DNA of 64,000 bases from Bin25 sp965221765 (GCA_965221765.1 OZ244911.1:186001-250000); one strand, 5' to 3'. Counted from the stretch's first letter, positions 47,083-56,875 are shown. The notes: a model not told the origin generated them from the sequence alone. A program made the numbers and translations.

Positions 47083-49083
47083 TTAACCTCGGGCAAAGTA
47101 TTCGGCTTGTTGTTTTGTATAATCTTCAAGTATCTTTTGGATATCACTTTTTATTCGTTGGAAATTTTCGAATAAAATTTCTTCTTTTTTTTCTTCAAAA
47201 TCATAATATTTTGGTAGAGTTACAAATGCACGCTTTTCATTTTCAATTTGAGAAACATCTAGATTCACTCTACAATGATATGTTCCCAATCCAGGTCTTA
47301 ATCGCTTTAGTTGTTTAACAGACAGTGCCTCTTGGGTCAATTTTCCAACGATTTGTCCAGCTTGTAAATCCGCAATTTTAGAAGCAGGAATTAGATAATC
47401 TGATTGTTCATTAAATGAAGTTGATACAACACCCCTAGATATCGAATATCCCTTTTTAATTTGTTTGATTTTACCAAACAACTTTTCCAGCCAATCTAAG
47501 GTTTCTTTTTTTCTCACTGCACCCGATATGACATTCCCAATGACGGATAGAATCGTTTCGGCTCCAGTTTTTCCATAACCTTCGACTAGCTGTGGTAATT
47601 CTTGTATTCCCAAAACAATGGCAACTTTATGGGATCTTGCTGTTGAAATTAAATTTTGAATGCGATGAAAATAGATGGTAGGTAACTCATCGATAATGAT
47701 TCCGCAAGGATAATTATTGCGTGCATTGACCAGTTTGCTAATTCGGTTGAGTAAAACTGAGTTTGCTGCTGAATTAATGTTTTGGGTTTTTGGATTATTA
47801 CCAATAATCAATAATGATGGATGGGTTGAATTTGAGATGCCCAAATTAAAATCTTGACCTGAAAATACCCAAGCCGATTCTTTGGTATTGATTCTTGAAA
47901 TATTGACTTTCAAAGTGCCAATTTGACCTTCTAGCTGATTAAAGGCTTTATTATCATAAGCTGATCGGAAAGGAGATAATAAACTTTCTAATTCATCATT
48001 GGTCAATAGCAAATTAAAAATTTCATCATAAGATCGATTTAAAAGAGCCATAACATGAGGGAGAGATGAATATTTTCCATTTTTATATTTACTCAAAAAG
48101 AAAATACAAGCGGAGAGATAATTGATAGCTGATTGAGTAAAAAACTGATTGTCACCAGACATTTCGTTTGATTTTCTTAAACTTTCAATCAAACTTTCAG
48201 CAGTTTCAATGGCATCTGCGAGTGTTTCAATATATTTTGGAGCCAATGGATTGACTCTACGAGAATGTTCTAAATCCATTAGATTGACCATATGAAACTC
48301 AAAAGGTCGATTATCATAATCATCAGGTGGATGGTTTATTAAATAATGGTAATAGGCCATTTGAGCTAAATCAGGATATTTAAAATCGTAGATTAACAAG
48401 GTAAAACTTTTTCTAATCAATTGTTTTATAGTTGGACAAATGATAGAATAAGATTTTCCACTACCAGGGGTTCCCAGTACAATAGTCCCACGAAAGGGAT
48501 TGGTCAGATTTAGCCAACCATTTTTAACTTTATTTTGGTAGGTAAATTTGGTTGGTATATTGATTGAATATTTTGTATCGATTTTAGTTGTTGATTGTTC
48601 AAAGCTTTCATTTTCAATATTGAAACGATCATCCAATAATCGCTTTTTTAAAACTTTGGAGCAATTGTCCAACCCAGAATGTAGTAATACAACTCCCATT
48701 ATTGAAGTGACTCCGTACATTATATCATAATGACTAATCGTTCTAAGACCATCTTGACTTTGGATATAGAACAAGATTGAAATTATGATGAATATTATTC
48801 CTAAACCTAATGGTAATAAAACCCCTTTTATTATGTTTGGTTTCATTGTTTTTATGGGTTTTGTACCGATAGAGGTGATGAAGATTAGTAATAAGGTGGC
48901 TAATTTCGAATAGATAATGTTATTGAAAATGGCAAATAGTTGTAGTCGGACCATTATTGTTGCTAGTCTAGAAAATTGAGGCAAATCATAAAAGACGTAT
49001 ATCAATGCTTCTAATAACACTAATCCGTAGATGGCAATCTGAAAAAAGGAGTATAGTTTCTTTAAACTTTGAGATTCTTCCAA
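47083..49083 (-). CDS. Type IV coupling protein, MobC/TraG type
   Basis: A 666-residue conjugation ATPase that links a relaxosome to the type IV secretion channel. Four membrane segments lie in the first 150 residues. Walker A is GTPGSGKS at 205-212 and Walker B is GIIIDELPTIYF near 463. The stretch ARSHKVAIVLGIQELPQLVE is typical of the TraG/VirD4 family in Bacteroidota (MobC of conjugative transposons). No relaxase or mating-channel genes are in the window, so it appears orphaned. The gene looks intact. Confidence 0.87.
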   Translation of the reverse strand: MEESQSLKKLYSFFQIAIYGLVLLEALIYVFYDLPQFSRLATIMVRLQLFAIFNNIIYSKLATLLLIFITSIGTKPIKTMKPNIIKGVLLPLGLGIIFIIISILFYIQSQDGLRTISHYDIMYGVTSIMGVVLLHSGLDNCSKVLKKRLLDDRFNIENESFEQSTTKIDTKYSINIPTKFTYQNKVKNGWLNLTNPFRGTIVLGTPGSGKSYSIICPTIKQLIRKSFTLLIYDFKYPDLAQMAYYHYLINHPPDDYDNRPFEFHMVNLMDLEHSRRVNPLAPKYIETLADAIETAESLIESLRKSNEMSGDNQFFTQSAINYLSACIFFLSKYKNGKYSSLPHVMALLNRSYDEIFNLLLTNDELESLLSPFRSAYDNKAFNQLEGQIGTLKVNISRINTKESAWVFSGQDFNLGISNSTHPSLLIIGNNPKTQNINSAANSVLLNRISKLVNARNNYPCGIIIDELPTIYFHRIQNLISTARSHKVAIVLGIQELPQLVEGYGKTGAETILSVIGNVISGAVRKKETLDWLEKLFGKIKQIKKGYSISRGVVSTSFNEQSDYLIPASKIADLQAGQIVGKLTQEALSVKQLKRLRPGLGTYHCRVNLDVSQIENEKRAFVTLPKYYDFEEKKEEILFENFQRIKSDIQKILEDYTKQQAEYFARG

Positions 49084-49682
49084 AAAATCAAACTTGTAAA
49101 TACAAATATAAAAAATAAATATAACATTCTTTTTATAATTAAATCATTCAATTAATTCAACGAAATCAATAATTTAGATGGAGATGATTTTTGAGTTTTG
49201 TCAAAATAATTGCGATTCTATTTCAATGTGCCTAGTATTGGATATTTTGGTGATTTAACTTCTGTAATGATAAAAACAATACATGAAATTAAAAAGACAA
49301 AGGATTTTGAACGAATCTCTTTATTTTGGTGAAAAAGTCCCAATTATAATAAAACCAAAAACATAATCCCCAGCTTTTTTCTTGGATAAAGAAAACTCTC
49401 TTCTTAGTAGTTTTTTTCCTATAGTGGCATACTAGAATTCAAAGGCTTTTCCAAACGTGGACCAATCCGTCGCATCAACTAGTCACATGGTGGGATGTTT
49501 TGGATGGAGTAGAATTTCAAATTTCGATTCGAATAGATAGGGTTATTATGAGGACACTTTTTTGATCCTTTCTACAAGATCTTGTACACTATTTAGGTAT
49601 TTCCTAGTTGATTTAAAACTCAATATTGGTCAGCATGTAATGATTAAATCTGCAATTTAAAATGGCTGGAGATTAGATTTGG
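49084..49682. other. Non-coding debris before the restriction endonuclease gene
   Basis: About 600 bases without an open frame worth calling. Several stretches look like degraded coding sequence, and the end of the stretch abuts an IS5-like terminal repeat (49683). Traces before the repeat (for example a frame with NLKWLEIRFGLF) could be the very end of an IS5 transposase, but this is weak. Confidence 0.4.
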
Positions 49683-49700
49683 ACTTTTTAAGGAGCCGAT
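49683..49700 (+). repeat. IS5-like terminal repeat, orphan copy
   Basis: ACTTTTTAAGGAGCCGAT resembles the repeats at 53907-53924 (ACTTTTTAAGAAGCGACT) and, inverted, at 61211-61227. The last two flank recognisable IS5 transposase remains in the correct orientation for right and left ends. This copy has no clear transposase next to it. Confidence 0.45.
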
Positions 49701-49714
49701 TAGTTAGTAGAGTT

Positions 49715-50629
49715 TTAATAAATTTTTTCAATAGCATCATCAATTTTATTAACTAGATTGGTAGAGTTAAAATTTGTAAAAGGGATATTTAGATTAGATA
49801 GTACTGTTTCGAATTTTTTAAATCCCAACTCACTCCGTAATTCTACCCCTTCTATCCCTATTTCATTCAGTTGTTTTTTGTTCGTGTCCGATAGTTTATC
49901 GGCAATAAATACCTTACTATCTCTACCTATGACAACATCAGCACTTTCTGGATTTCCTTTTCCCATTAATTTTACTTCACACTTGTATTCTTGATCATTC
50001 GATATTAGAAAAAAATCAACTTCTCTTTCATAGTTCACTGTGGTCTTTTTCCCCACAGTTTCTTTCTGAAAATACTGGCTTGATACTTCATAGAGTTTGC
50101 ATAAAACCAACATCAGTGGGGCTTCCACTCTTTTGCCAGCTTTACTCCAAAGGCTTCCTCTTAAAGCAGCACGCTTTACAGCCAATGTATTGATCACAAT
50201 TAAACTTTCGGTGACATTCAGTTCAACAGAGATTCCCTTCAGTTTGATGTTCAACAATAAGTCTAAATCGAGATCTTCTTTAACTAATTCACTAATACTT
50301 TGATGTAGAGAATCATAGTGCTCTTTTGATGCATCTAAAACAATATTCTTTCTAGTCGTGTTATACATATTACCGATGGTTTTCATGTTCAATCCAGAGT
50401 TGATTGCAATATCTGTTTTGTCTAAACTATCGTCTAATATGAAATGTTGTTTATACCAATCGATGGTGATGGTTTCGCTATTCAACTTGGCTTCAACTAC
50501 TTTTTTGAAAAAATCAATTGCAAATTGAAGGAATTAGGCATTGATTAAATTGATTACTTCAACCCTAGAATCTTGCGCTTGTAATAATCTCTTAATAATT
50601 TTTTTGGTGACTTGTTCCGTTAACGTCAT
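49715..50629 (-). pseudogene. CfrBI-family type II restriction endonuclease with internal stop
   Basis: The reverse frame runs from an ATG at 50629 through 304 codons to 49715 and is interrupted only by a TAA at 50534-50536 (codon 32). Before the stop it reads MTLTEQVTKKIIKRLLQAQD and after it FLQFAIDFFKKVVEAKLNS, so the frame is continuous. Downstream, EREVDFFLI and CEVKLMGKGNPESADVVI form a PD-(D/E)xK nuclease core, followed by IADKLSDTNKKQL. This pattern is that of the CfrBI family, whose founder cuts CCWWGG. A restart at 50485 would make a 256-residue protein without the N-terminus. The start overlaps the methyltransferase stop by four bases. Confidence 0.8.
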
Positions 50630-52003
50630 TTTGACTCAATAAATTCATCAAGTGATAAACACTTCACTTTGTGAGTTTGGAAGAGAGTTGGTTTTCCCAT
50701 ACTCTCTTTCATGTAACGGAAATAGCTCTTATCTTTTTCGGTTAAAAAAAACTTTCTATTCAAATTGATGGCTGTTTTTCCTAATGTTCCACTTCCGGCA
50801 AAAGGACCAAACACCAAATCTCCCTTAAAACTATAATATTGAATCACTCGTTTGCATAACTCGGGTGGAAAGACCGCTAAATGTGATTTATTATACACGG
50901 GATCAATTTGCCAAACGTTTGTTTTTTCAAAATTCCCTGCCACTTTGCTTTTTTCCACAATATCATTATCATATTGTTTTATGTTCCAATCAATCAATCG
51001 ATAGGTTGGTTTTCTATAAACCATCACGTATTCCGTCACACAATTCGGCTTATAGCCTAGTGGCTTTCTGTGTTGCATGAAACCACCAACTCTATTTTTC
51101 ACACTAGCATTTGGCTTCATCCAAATAATATCATCGATGAACTCCCAGCCCATTTTAGTGATGAAATGATGGATATCAAATGGAATGGGATAGCGTTTCG
51201 AAGAGTGTCCGCGACTGGCTCTAGGGATGATGATCGGAGATGTGTTGACAATTAAAAAACGCCCTTCTTTCGTCTTTTCCAAGTGTCAATTGAAAAACCT
51301 CCTCCAAAAACTCCAAATACGCTTGATAACTAGGATAAATCGAATAATCTTTAGCATTGTAGTATGGTGGGGATGTGAACGTAAGATGAATGCTTTCGTT
51401 TGGTATATGCTTCAAGACATCTCGAACATCCCCTTTCACAGCAACATTTTGAAGATATGGATGTGATTCAGTGTGAATCTGAGAACTAGTTTTTGGTTTT
51501 TTGTTATCGAAGTACTCTTTATATATCAAACTGCTAACCGTTTCATTTTCATGTGTGATCAATCCTTTTAATTCTTCATCAACATTTTTTTCTCCCTTAA
51601 ATATCAATAGTCCTCTGATGGCTTGAGTGATTACTTTTGGATCGTCATCGGACAATAGTTTAAATAATAATCGTTTGGATTCAGGACATCGCATCCTACC
51701 CAAAGCTGAAGTGGCTTCTCTTCTGAGTTCGGTTATTGCATCTGAACTAGCTATAGCGTATAGTTTTGGAATATATTTTGGGTTTTTTAACTTTCCTAGA
51801 TTTTTGATGGCCAACCGTTTTACAGAGGTATTGTGATGAGTCAAAAGGCTCAGAAATGTTTTTCCATCGAATGATTTAGGCAGAGAACCCAAACTTTCGA
51901 GTACACTCGTTATTCTAGGCGTTCCCTTGTGAGATTCAATGTAACCATAGAGATTACGGATGTTCTCTCTTTTTAAGTGTTCTATTTCCTCTTTAATCAG
52001 CAT
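50626..52003 (-). pseudogene. HEAT-repeat/DNA methyltransferase fusion, frameshifted
   Basis: One gene in two frames. Frame one (52003-51221) has an N-terminal HEAT-like array (VKRLAIKNLGKLKNPKYIPK, ELRREATSALGRMRCPESKR, DDDPKVITQAIRGLL) and the catalytic motif LTFTSPPYYNAKDYS. Frame two (51282-50626) continues with RFLIVNTSPIIIPRASRG, IIWMKPNASVKNRVGGF and the SAM motif VFGPFAGSGTLGKTA. A single-base shift near 51283-51295 separates them. Motif order (TSPPY before FxGxG) makes it a beta-class amino-methyltransferase, probably N4-cytosine. It is coupled to the endonuclease gene and is the likely protective enzyme of that system. As it stands the product is truncated. Confidence 0.82.
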
Positions 52004-52445
52004 AACTCAAGATATAAATTTATTATTCTAAAGCTTTTTAAAACCGAATAGAACCATTTTCCTTCTTCGGTTTCAATTTCTAAAGGAATGATGTCATGAT
52101 CCTCATATGCGTCATTTGAAGATTCCAATACGAATGAATAATGATAGTTATCGTGTATACCTAATAATGTCAATTGATGTAAATATCCTATAGTTTGAAA
52201 TTTTTCTTCATCAACCTAAATGATGATTGCATATGGGTCATATCTCAGATTAGTGTATAGATTATCGTTTTCTTTTTTTTATAGTCGGTCTAATATTCAA
52301 ACTAGTGAAGTCATTCCCAATACTTAAATTGATGGTTTTGAATTGGCTGACGGCTCTCTATCAAATGTAAATGATTTGAATTCATACCAATTTTCCCTAT
52401 CATTTAACACAAGCGATATCAAGGCTTTCTTTTCATTATAAAAAA
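51997..52445 (-). pseudogene. Unknown gene upstream of the methyltransferase, decayed
   Basis: Reverse translation gives SLVLNDRENWYEFKSFTFDR, then after frame changes SIGNDFTSLNIRPTIKKKEN and YTNLRYDPYAIII. It then reads VDEEKFQTIGYLHQLTLLGI and continuously to GKWFYSVLKSFRIINLYLEL with a TGA at 51997. That stop overlaps the methyltransferase ATG, so the gene was part of the same operon. I do not recognise the family. It could be a specificity, control or unrelated accessory gene. Confidence 0.55.
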
Positions 52446-52549
52446 TGAGGCTAAATGAATATTTTCTCTAGTGTTAAACTATAACAACCATGCTAACAAT
52501 CCATGCTGATTTTTTATTCTAGGGGTTGATGTTTAATATCTTGGAAGTA

Positions 52550-53020
52550 TTATGAAAGTTTCAGATTTTCTACTAAATCTAAAAACTTTGAGAAAAACTG
52601 TGCTGTACTGATATCAGGAGAACCCTCCGTAGAAAAATATATCAGTGCGATATACTTGATATAGGATACATACTCTAAATTCAATTGCACCGCAAACTTT
52701 CGAGTCTCAGAATCTTTTTTTGTTCGTTTTCCTCGGCGACCAATAAAACTGATGTATTGCTCTGGGACTTGTTTAGATTTTTTATCGGATACCAAAAGTT
52801 CAAGACAATAACTGAAAAAACCAGCATTAGAACCAGCTATAGAGTAGTTTCCTGAGTTGAATAAGTAGTTTTTTTTAATTCGACTAAAACGATCTTTATC
52901 AGTTTGGGAGATGTGCATAATCAATCTTTTCATCGAAGGTCTAGATTGACATTTTGAATTGGTATTAATCTGAGTGGATTTTTTTTGAAGGGATTTATCA
53001 AGGAGGATATTAGGATTCAT
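52550..53020 (-). CDS. Hypothetical basic protein, 156 residues
   Basis: A lysine/serine-rich soluble protein (SMKRLIMHISQTDKDRFSRI, FIGRRGKRTKKDSETRKFAV). There is no membrane segment or catalytic motif. Basic proteins with an N-terminal strand and helices occur as accessory proteins of conjugative elements in Bacteroidota, and the coupling protein is 3.5 kb away, but this link is only contextual. No family is recognised. Confidence 0.5.
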   Translation of the reverse strand: MNPNILLDKSLQKKSTQINTNSKCQSRPSMKRLIMHISQTDKDRFSRIKKNYLFNSGNYSIAGSNAGFFSYCLELLVSDKKSKQVPEQYISFIGRRGKRTKKDSETRKFAVQLNLEYVSYIKYIALIYFSTEGSPDISTAQFFSKFLDLVENLKLS

Positions 53021-53259
53021 TTTTTAAAACTTTATGTTTGTCCATTAAGGAATTAAATCAATTGTCAGAATTTAAAATCTTTGGTGAGTTCAAAAGATCA
53101 TTGGCTAGAAAGTGAAATAATCTTAAAACCATTTTAAAACGAACCAAAATTAAAAAATATTATTTCAATTTAAATAATTAGTCGTTAAAGCATATATTAT
53201 ATTTCATAGGATTCTTCATAAGATTTTAACCACAGAGGATTAGAAAAAAATCTTTAAGA

Positions 53260-53924
53260 TAAACTCTTGGCATTTGCGGGCTGATCAGTACGAAAGCCCT
53301 AAAGAACACAATCAAAGCAAAGTGGTTGCCATTTAAAAGCCATGAACGAATTGTATGACCAACCGTAAGACCCATTAGACCGATGTATTTGGCAATTATG
53401 TGGGATGGAAGAGCACGAGAGGCAAGAGAATAGGATGATTATGACCATCGGTACTTTTTAAAGCCATTGCCACCAAAACAAGACCATCGAATCCGGATTA
53501 GAACAGCATTCTTACATGCTCGGCTAGGCATCCAAAGAATAGATCACTGACCGAAAGGATTGAGGAAAGCCTCTAATGGGAAAAACCATGCGAATGATGC
53601 ATCTAACCCATTGAACCCCCATCCCAGATCAAGAGCAAAGCAAGAGGGAACTCCTTTCGACGATGAGTAGCTATTGAACCACTGATGGGTCTTCTCAAAA
53701 CACAAGTTGGCCTGCAAGAACACGATTTGATGGGTGTCCAATCACTAAGCATCAAGGTTTATAGAGTCGCGACGGGATGGCCTTGGAAGATAGGCATATG
53801 GCACCACAGGTCCAATGGGATTCTTTTGGACGTTTTTATACCGCCGTTATTTTTAGCTCAAAAAACTTAGATATTAAAAATAAGTGAACTACGACCGATA
53901 GATAAGACTTTTTAAGAAGCGACT
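53260..53924 (+). mobile_element. IS5-like insertion sequence remnant (3' part)
   Basis: The forward frame near 53673 reads AIEPLMGLLKTQVGLQEHDL, then MGVQSLSIKVYRVATGW, the C-terminal block of IS5-family transposases (IEPxIGHLK...NYLxG...). The upstream 400 bases are of the same elevated G+C but carry many stops. A right-end terminal repeat follows at 53907-53924. The N-terminal half is missing, so this is a truncated dead copy. Confidence 0.65.
53907..53924 (+). repeat. IS5-like right terminal repeat
   Basis: ACTTTTTAAGAAGCGACT matches the inverted form of 61211-61227 at 15 of 17 positions. It lies about 40 bases after the end of the IS5 transposase C-terminus, where a right end is expected. 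Confidence 0.55.
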
Positions 53925-53973
53925 ATTGGATTTTACTTATACTATAAAAAACAGATTCAAATGCAATTACAAG

Positions 53974-54621
53974 TTAATCTATTGTGTAGGGTAGATGTTT
54001 TGTTTTTTTAATCCACTGTAAAAATGAATTTAAACTTTCTTCAGATAAGTGGTGACCATCATTGAACTCGCAATAAGTGATATTTTGGTGTGTTTTAGAT
54101 AAGGTTTCAATAGAATCCCTAGCTAATTCAATAGGTAAGGTAGAATCATGTTTTCCATGGCTTGCATAACATAAAATATGAGGGACTTGCTTGGGGGTAA
54201 TATTTTTGCTGATGTATCCACTCAGCCCGATGATTCTGCGAAATTTTTCTGGATGATTGAATCCCAATGCCCAACTCAAAACGGCCCCTTGACTAAAACC
54301 AATTAAGGTGATGTCTTTGGCCTCAAGATTTAGTGATTTAATATCATGGTTGATGCTGCGGATAATCAATGTCATCGAATGTTTTGCTTGTTCAACATTT
54401 TCCCATTTTTTAAAGTGATCACTTGAACTGATATCAAACCAAGCATAACCTCCCCAAGGTAAATTGATGGGACCTTGATAGGAGACAACTGTATATTCTT
54501 TGGGCAAATATTGATGGAATGAAAACAAATCTTCTTTATTACTTCCATAACCATGGAGTAACACTAGTAGAGGGCTTTTGTTTCTGTTAGTTCCTTTTCT
54601 AATAATGGATTCTAATAACAT
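53974..54621 (-). CDS. Carboxylesterase/phospholipase of the YpfH/Est family
   Basis: A 215-residue serine hydrolase. LVLLHGYGSNKEDLFSFHQY is the oxyanion region, LIGFSQGAVLSWALG carries the nucleophilic serine, SHGKHDSTLPIELAR the aspartate and NDGHHLSEESLNSF the histidine. PWGGYAWFDIS is typical of the family. The substrate is unknown; such enzymes hydrolyse short acyl esters or lysophospholipids. It is 10 bases downstream of the dihydroorotase homologue on the same strand. Confidence 0.9.
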   Translation of the reverse strand: MLLESIIRKGTNRNKSPLLVLLHGYGSNKEDLFSFHQYLPKEYTVVSYQGPINLPWGGYAWFDISSSDHFKKWENVEQAKHSMTLIIRSINHDIKSLNLEAKDITLIGFSQGAVLSWALGFNHPEKFRRIIGLSGYISKNITPKQVPHILCYASHGKHDSTLPIELARDSIETLSKTHQNITYCEFNDGHHLSEESLNSFLQWIKKTKHLPYTID

Positions 54622-54631
54622 ATATGTTTTG

Positions 54632-55882
54632 TTAATTCAATATAAGATGATTATCAAGCATTGTTCCGTACACTTTACCTTTTATTTTTTGGTTTATATA
54701 AGCACAATTTTTTGAAGTAGAATGAATATGGTCATTGGTAAAAGTATCTATCGTATCGGGATTGAAAATGGTCATGTTCACATTTTGATGGGCTTCGATT
54801 TTAGGAGGTTTTAAACCAAAATTTTTTCTCCCTCTTGTCAAATAATCAATCGTTGGATGTAATCCAAATTTTAAATTCAATAATCCAAAAGCGGCTTCTA
54901 ATCCAATGCTCCCTTCTTTAAGTTCCATAAAATCATGCTCTTTTAATTCAAGATTAATCGGTTCGTGCATGCATGAAATCATGTCTATAGTACCATTTTC
55001 AAGCCCCTTAGCTAAAGCATTTATATCTTGCCTAGTTCTTAGTGGAGGAGATTGCTTTAGGTTGGCATCAAAATCCGATAAATCATTGGTTGTGAAAATT
55101 AAATGTGGTAAACCAACAGAACTTGAAATTGCAGCTCCCATATTTTTTGCTTGTTTAACTAATTCAATACTTCTGTTACAAGATAATAACTGAAAATGAA
55201 GTTTACCCTTAGTATAATATAGCACTTCTAAGTCTCTCAAAACAGCTATTGTTTCAGCTATTTCAGGACTTCCATGGATTCCATAATGCAAACTAAAATC
55301 ACTTTCACCAAGAGTAGCATTCATATGTAGACTTCCAATTTGTGGAAAAGAAATAATAGTACCGGCAAAACTCTGCACATATTGCAATGCAATTTTCAAT
55401 AAATAGGGATTATCAATATCTTTTTTATAATCACCAAATGCAATGGCACCAGCTCTATGCATATCAAACAAAGGAGAAAGTTCAGTCCCTCGCATACGAT
55501 GGGTTAAACTTCCACAAACATGTAATTCACAAGGAGCATTTTTAGCCAATTGCATGATATGTCCTACGGTACTATGGGAATCTATGACCGGTAATGTATT
55601 AGGATTGAGAATAATGGTCGTAAAACCACTTTTAGCCGCTGTGAGTAATCCATTTTTTAAAGTTTCTCTTTCTTCATAACCAGGCTCACCGAAGCTAACA
55701 CAGGGATCAAACCAACCAACCGATGCATGAAGGTTTTCAAATTCGACTAATTGATCACACAAAACATCAATATTCGAATCAATTTTTCGAATAATCCCTT
55801 TCTCAATAAAAATGTCTTGAATTTCTTCTGAATGGGTCGAACTAGGATCGACAATTCTAGCTCTCTTAATGAGAACTCTCAT
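54632..55882 (-). CDS. Dihydroorotase homologue lacking metal ligands
   Basis: A 416-residue amidohydrolase-fold protein. The overall pattern is PyrC type II (KRARIVDPSS..., KNGLLTAAKSGFTTIILNPN, LSCNRSIELVKQAKNMG, LTRGRKNFGL). The metal-binding DxHxH becomes DPCVS at residues 59-63, so the two histidines are Cys61 and Ser63. Later histidine/aspartate ligands are not obvious either. Bacteroidota commonly carry a second, non-catalytic dihydroorotase-like protein of this sort. A structural role or a different activity is possible; pyrimidine synthesis is unlikely from this gene alone. Confidence 0.8.
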   Translation of the reverse strand: MRVLIKRARIVDPSSTHSEEIQDIFIEKGIIRKIDSNIDVLCDQLVEFENLHASVGWFDPCVSFGEPGYEERETLKNGLLTAAKSGFTTIILNPNTLPVIDSHSTVGHIMQLAKNAPCELHVCGSLTHRMRGTELSPLFDMHRAGAIAFGDYKKDIDNPYLLKIALQYVQSFAGTIISFPQIGSLHMNATLGESDFSLHYGIHGSPEIAETIAVLRDLEVLYYTKGKLHFQLLSCNRSIELVKQAKNMGAAISSSVGLPHLIFTTNDLSDFDANLKQSPPLRTRQDINALAKGLENGTIDMISCMHEPINLELKEHDFMELKEGSIGLEAAFGLLNLKFGLHPTIDYLTRGRKNFGLKPPKIEAHQNVNMTIFNPDTIDTFTNDHIHSTSKNCAYINQKIKGKVYGTMLDNHLILN

Positions 55883-56023
55883 GAAGTTGAATCCATCTCT
55901 TGGGGGATAAAAATAATTAAAATTAAAGAACTCAAATCATAAAGTGATAATCAAAAGCATATTGGAGTGGTTCATATTGATCCTTAGCAATAATACTGAT
56001 TAAAAAAGCAAGGAGAGGGATTT

Positions 56024-56875
56024 TTAAATACCTTTGAGTTTAAATTTGATCTTAGAATTTGGTTTTTTTTGTGCCATAATATTGATGGCATCATCGGATA
56101 GTTGTAATATCCTAGGATAGCCCCCTGAGGTTTGACAATCCCGCATCAAAACAATCAAATTACCTGAAAGAGTCAATTGAATAGTGCCAGGTAGAACAGG
56201 ATTTGATAAGACTGGTTTCAGACTGTTTTTGATTTTTGGTTCGATTAGATAAGCAATTCGGTTACTCGAATGCAAGATTTTAAATTCTTGGTTCAATAGA
56301 AGTTGTAATTGCCGTTTACTCAATTGATTAAATTCTTGTCCAGGGTAGACATGAATGACCTCATTAGTCAATATTTGTCGATCAACTTTGACTTGTATTC
56401 CTTGAGGATAGGAATTGTTACCTTGATTGATATCAAAAAACTGGTGTCTTTTAATCCGAAAATCTGGTGTTACATTTCGGGACATCGATCGGCTGTTCAA
56501 AAAAACCTCGGTGTTGATACCGCCAGAAATAGCTAAATAGGAATAATTTCCAACAAAATTATAACCGACCGAAAGAACATCCCCATGGTTTATTTTAAAT
56601 GGATTATTGATAGGAACTTCGGTTCGATCATTCACTAGAGGAGAAACTAAAGCACCACTGAAGCAGATATAGGTCGGTTTATGAAATTTTAAAGTCGGGC
56701 CTAGTGAAGTACATTCAAATAAAGCAGTATTTGGCTTATTATTTAATAGGAGATTGGCAATTTGAGCGGACTGATGATCCATATAACCAGACTTGGGAAC
56801 GCCATTGGAATATAATCCAAACCGTCCGATATCTTGAATTGAAGTATATACTCCAGGATTTAAAACTTCAATCAT
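56024..56875 (-). CDS. pxpC: 5-oxoprolinase subunit PxpC (KipA-like)
   Basis: A 283-residue subunit of the ATP-dependent prokaryotic 5-oxoprolinase, which opens 5-oxoproline to glutamate. PGVYTSIQDIGRFGLYSNGV, PKSGYMDHQSAQIANLLLNN, LECTSLGPTL-like LFECTSLGPTLKF and MRDCQTSGGYPRIL are family signatures. It is the last of three subunits in the order A-B-C and overlaps pxpB by eight bases. Confidence 0.93.
   Translation of the reverse strand: MIEVLNPGVYTSIQDIGRFGLYSNGVPKSGYMDHQSAQIANLLLNNKPNTALFECTSLGPTLKFHKPTYICFSGALVSPLVNDRTEVPINNPFKINHGDVLSVGYNFVGNYSYLAISGGINTEVFLNSRSMSRNVTPDFRIKRHQFFDINQGNNSYPQGIQVKVDRQILTNEVIHVYPGQEFNQLSKRQLQLLLNQEFKILHSSNRIAYLIEPKIKNSLKPVLSNPVLPGTIQLTLSGNLIVLMRDCQTSGGYPRILQLSDDAINIMAQKKPNSKIKFKLKGI

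Noticed and set aside
46747..47175. 142-codon forward frame across the ssb end and the coupling protein end
   Set aside because: It lies out of frame inside ssb and then opposite the coupling-protein gene. The part in between (LNDRDKEKLYFRTLWLEEVA) looks protein-like but is too short and has no start of its own.
51280..51300. Programmed or phase-variable frameshift in the methyltransferase
   Set aside because: No long homopolymer or short tandem repeat is at the junction, and the partner genes are also broken, so simple decay is more likely.
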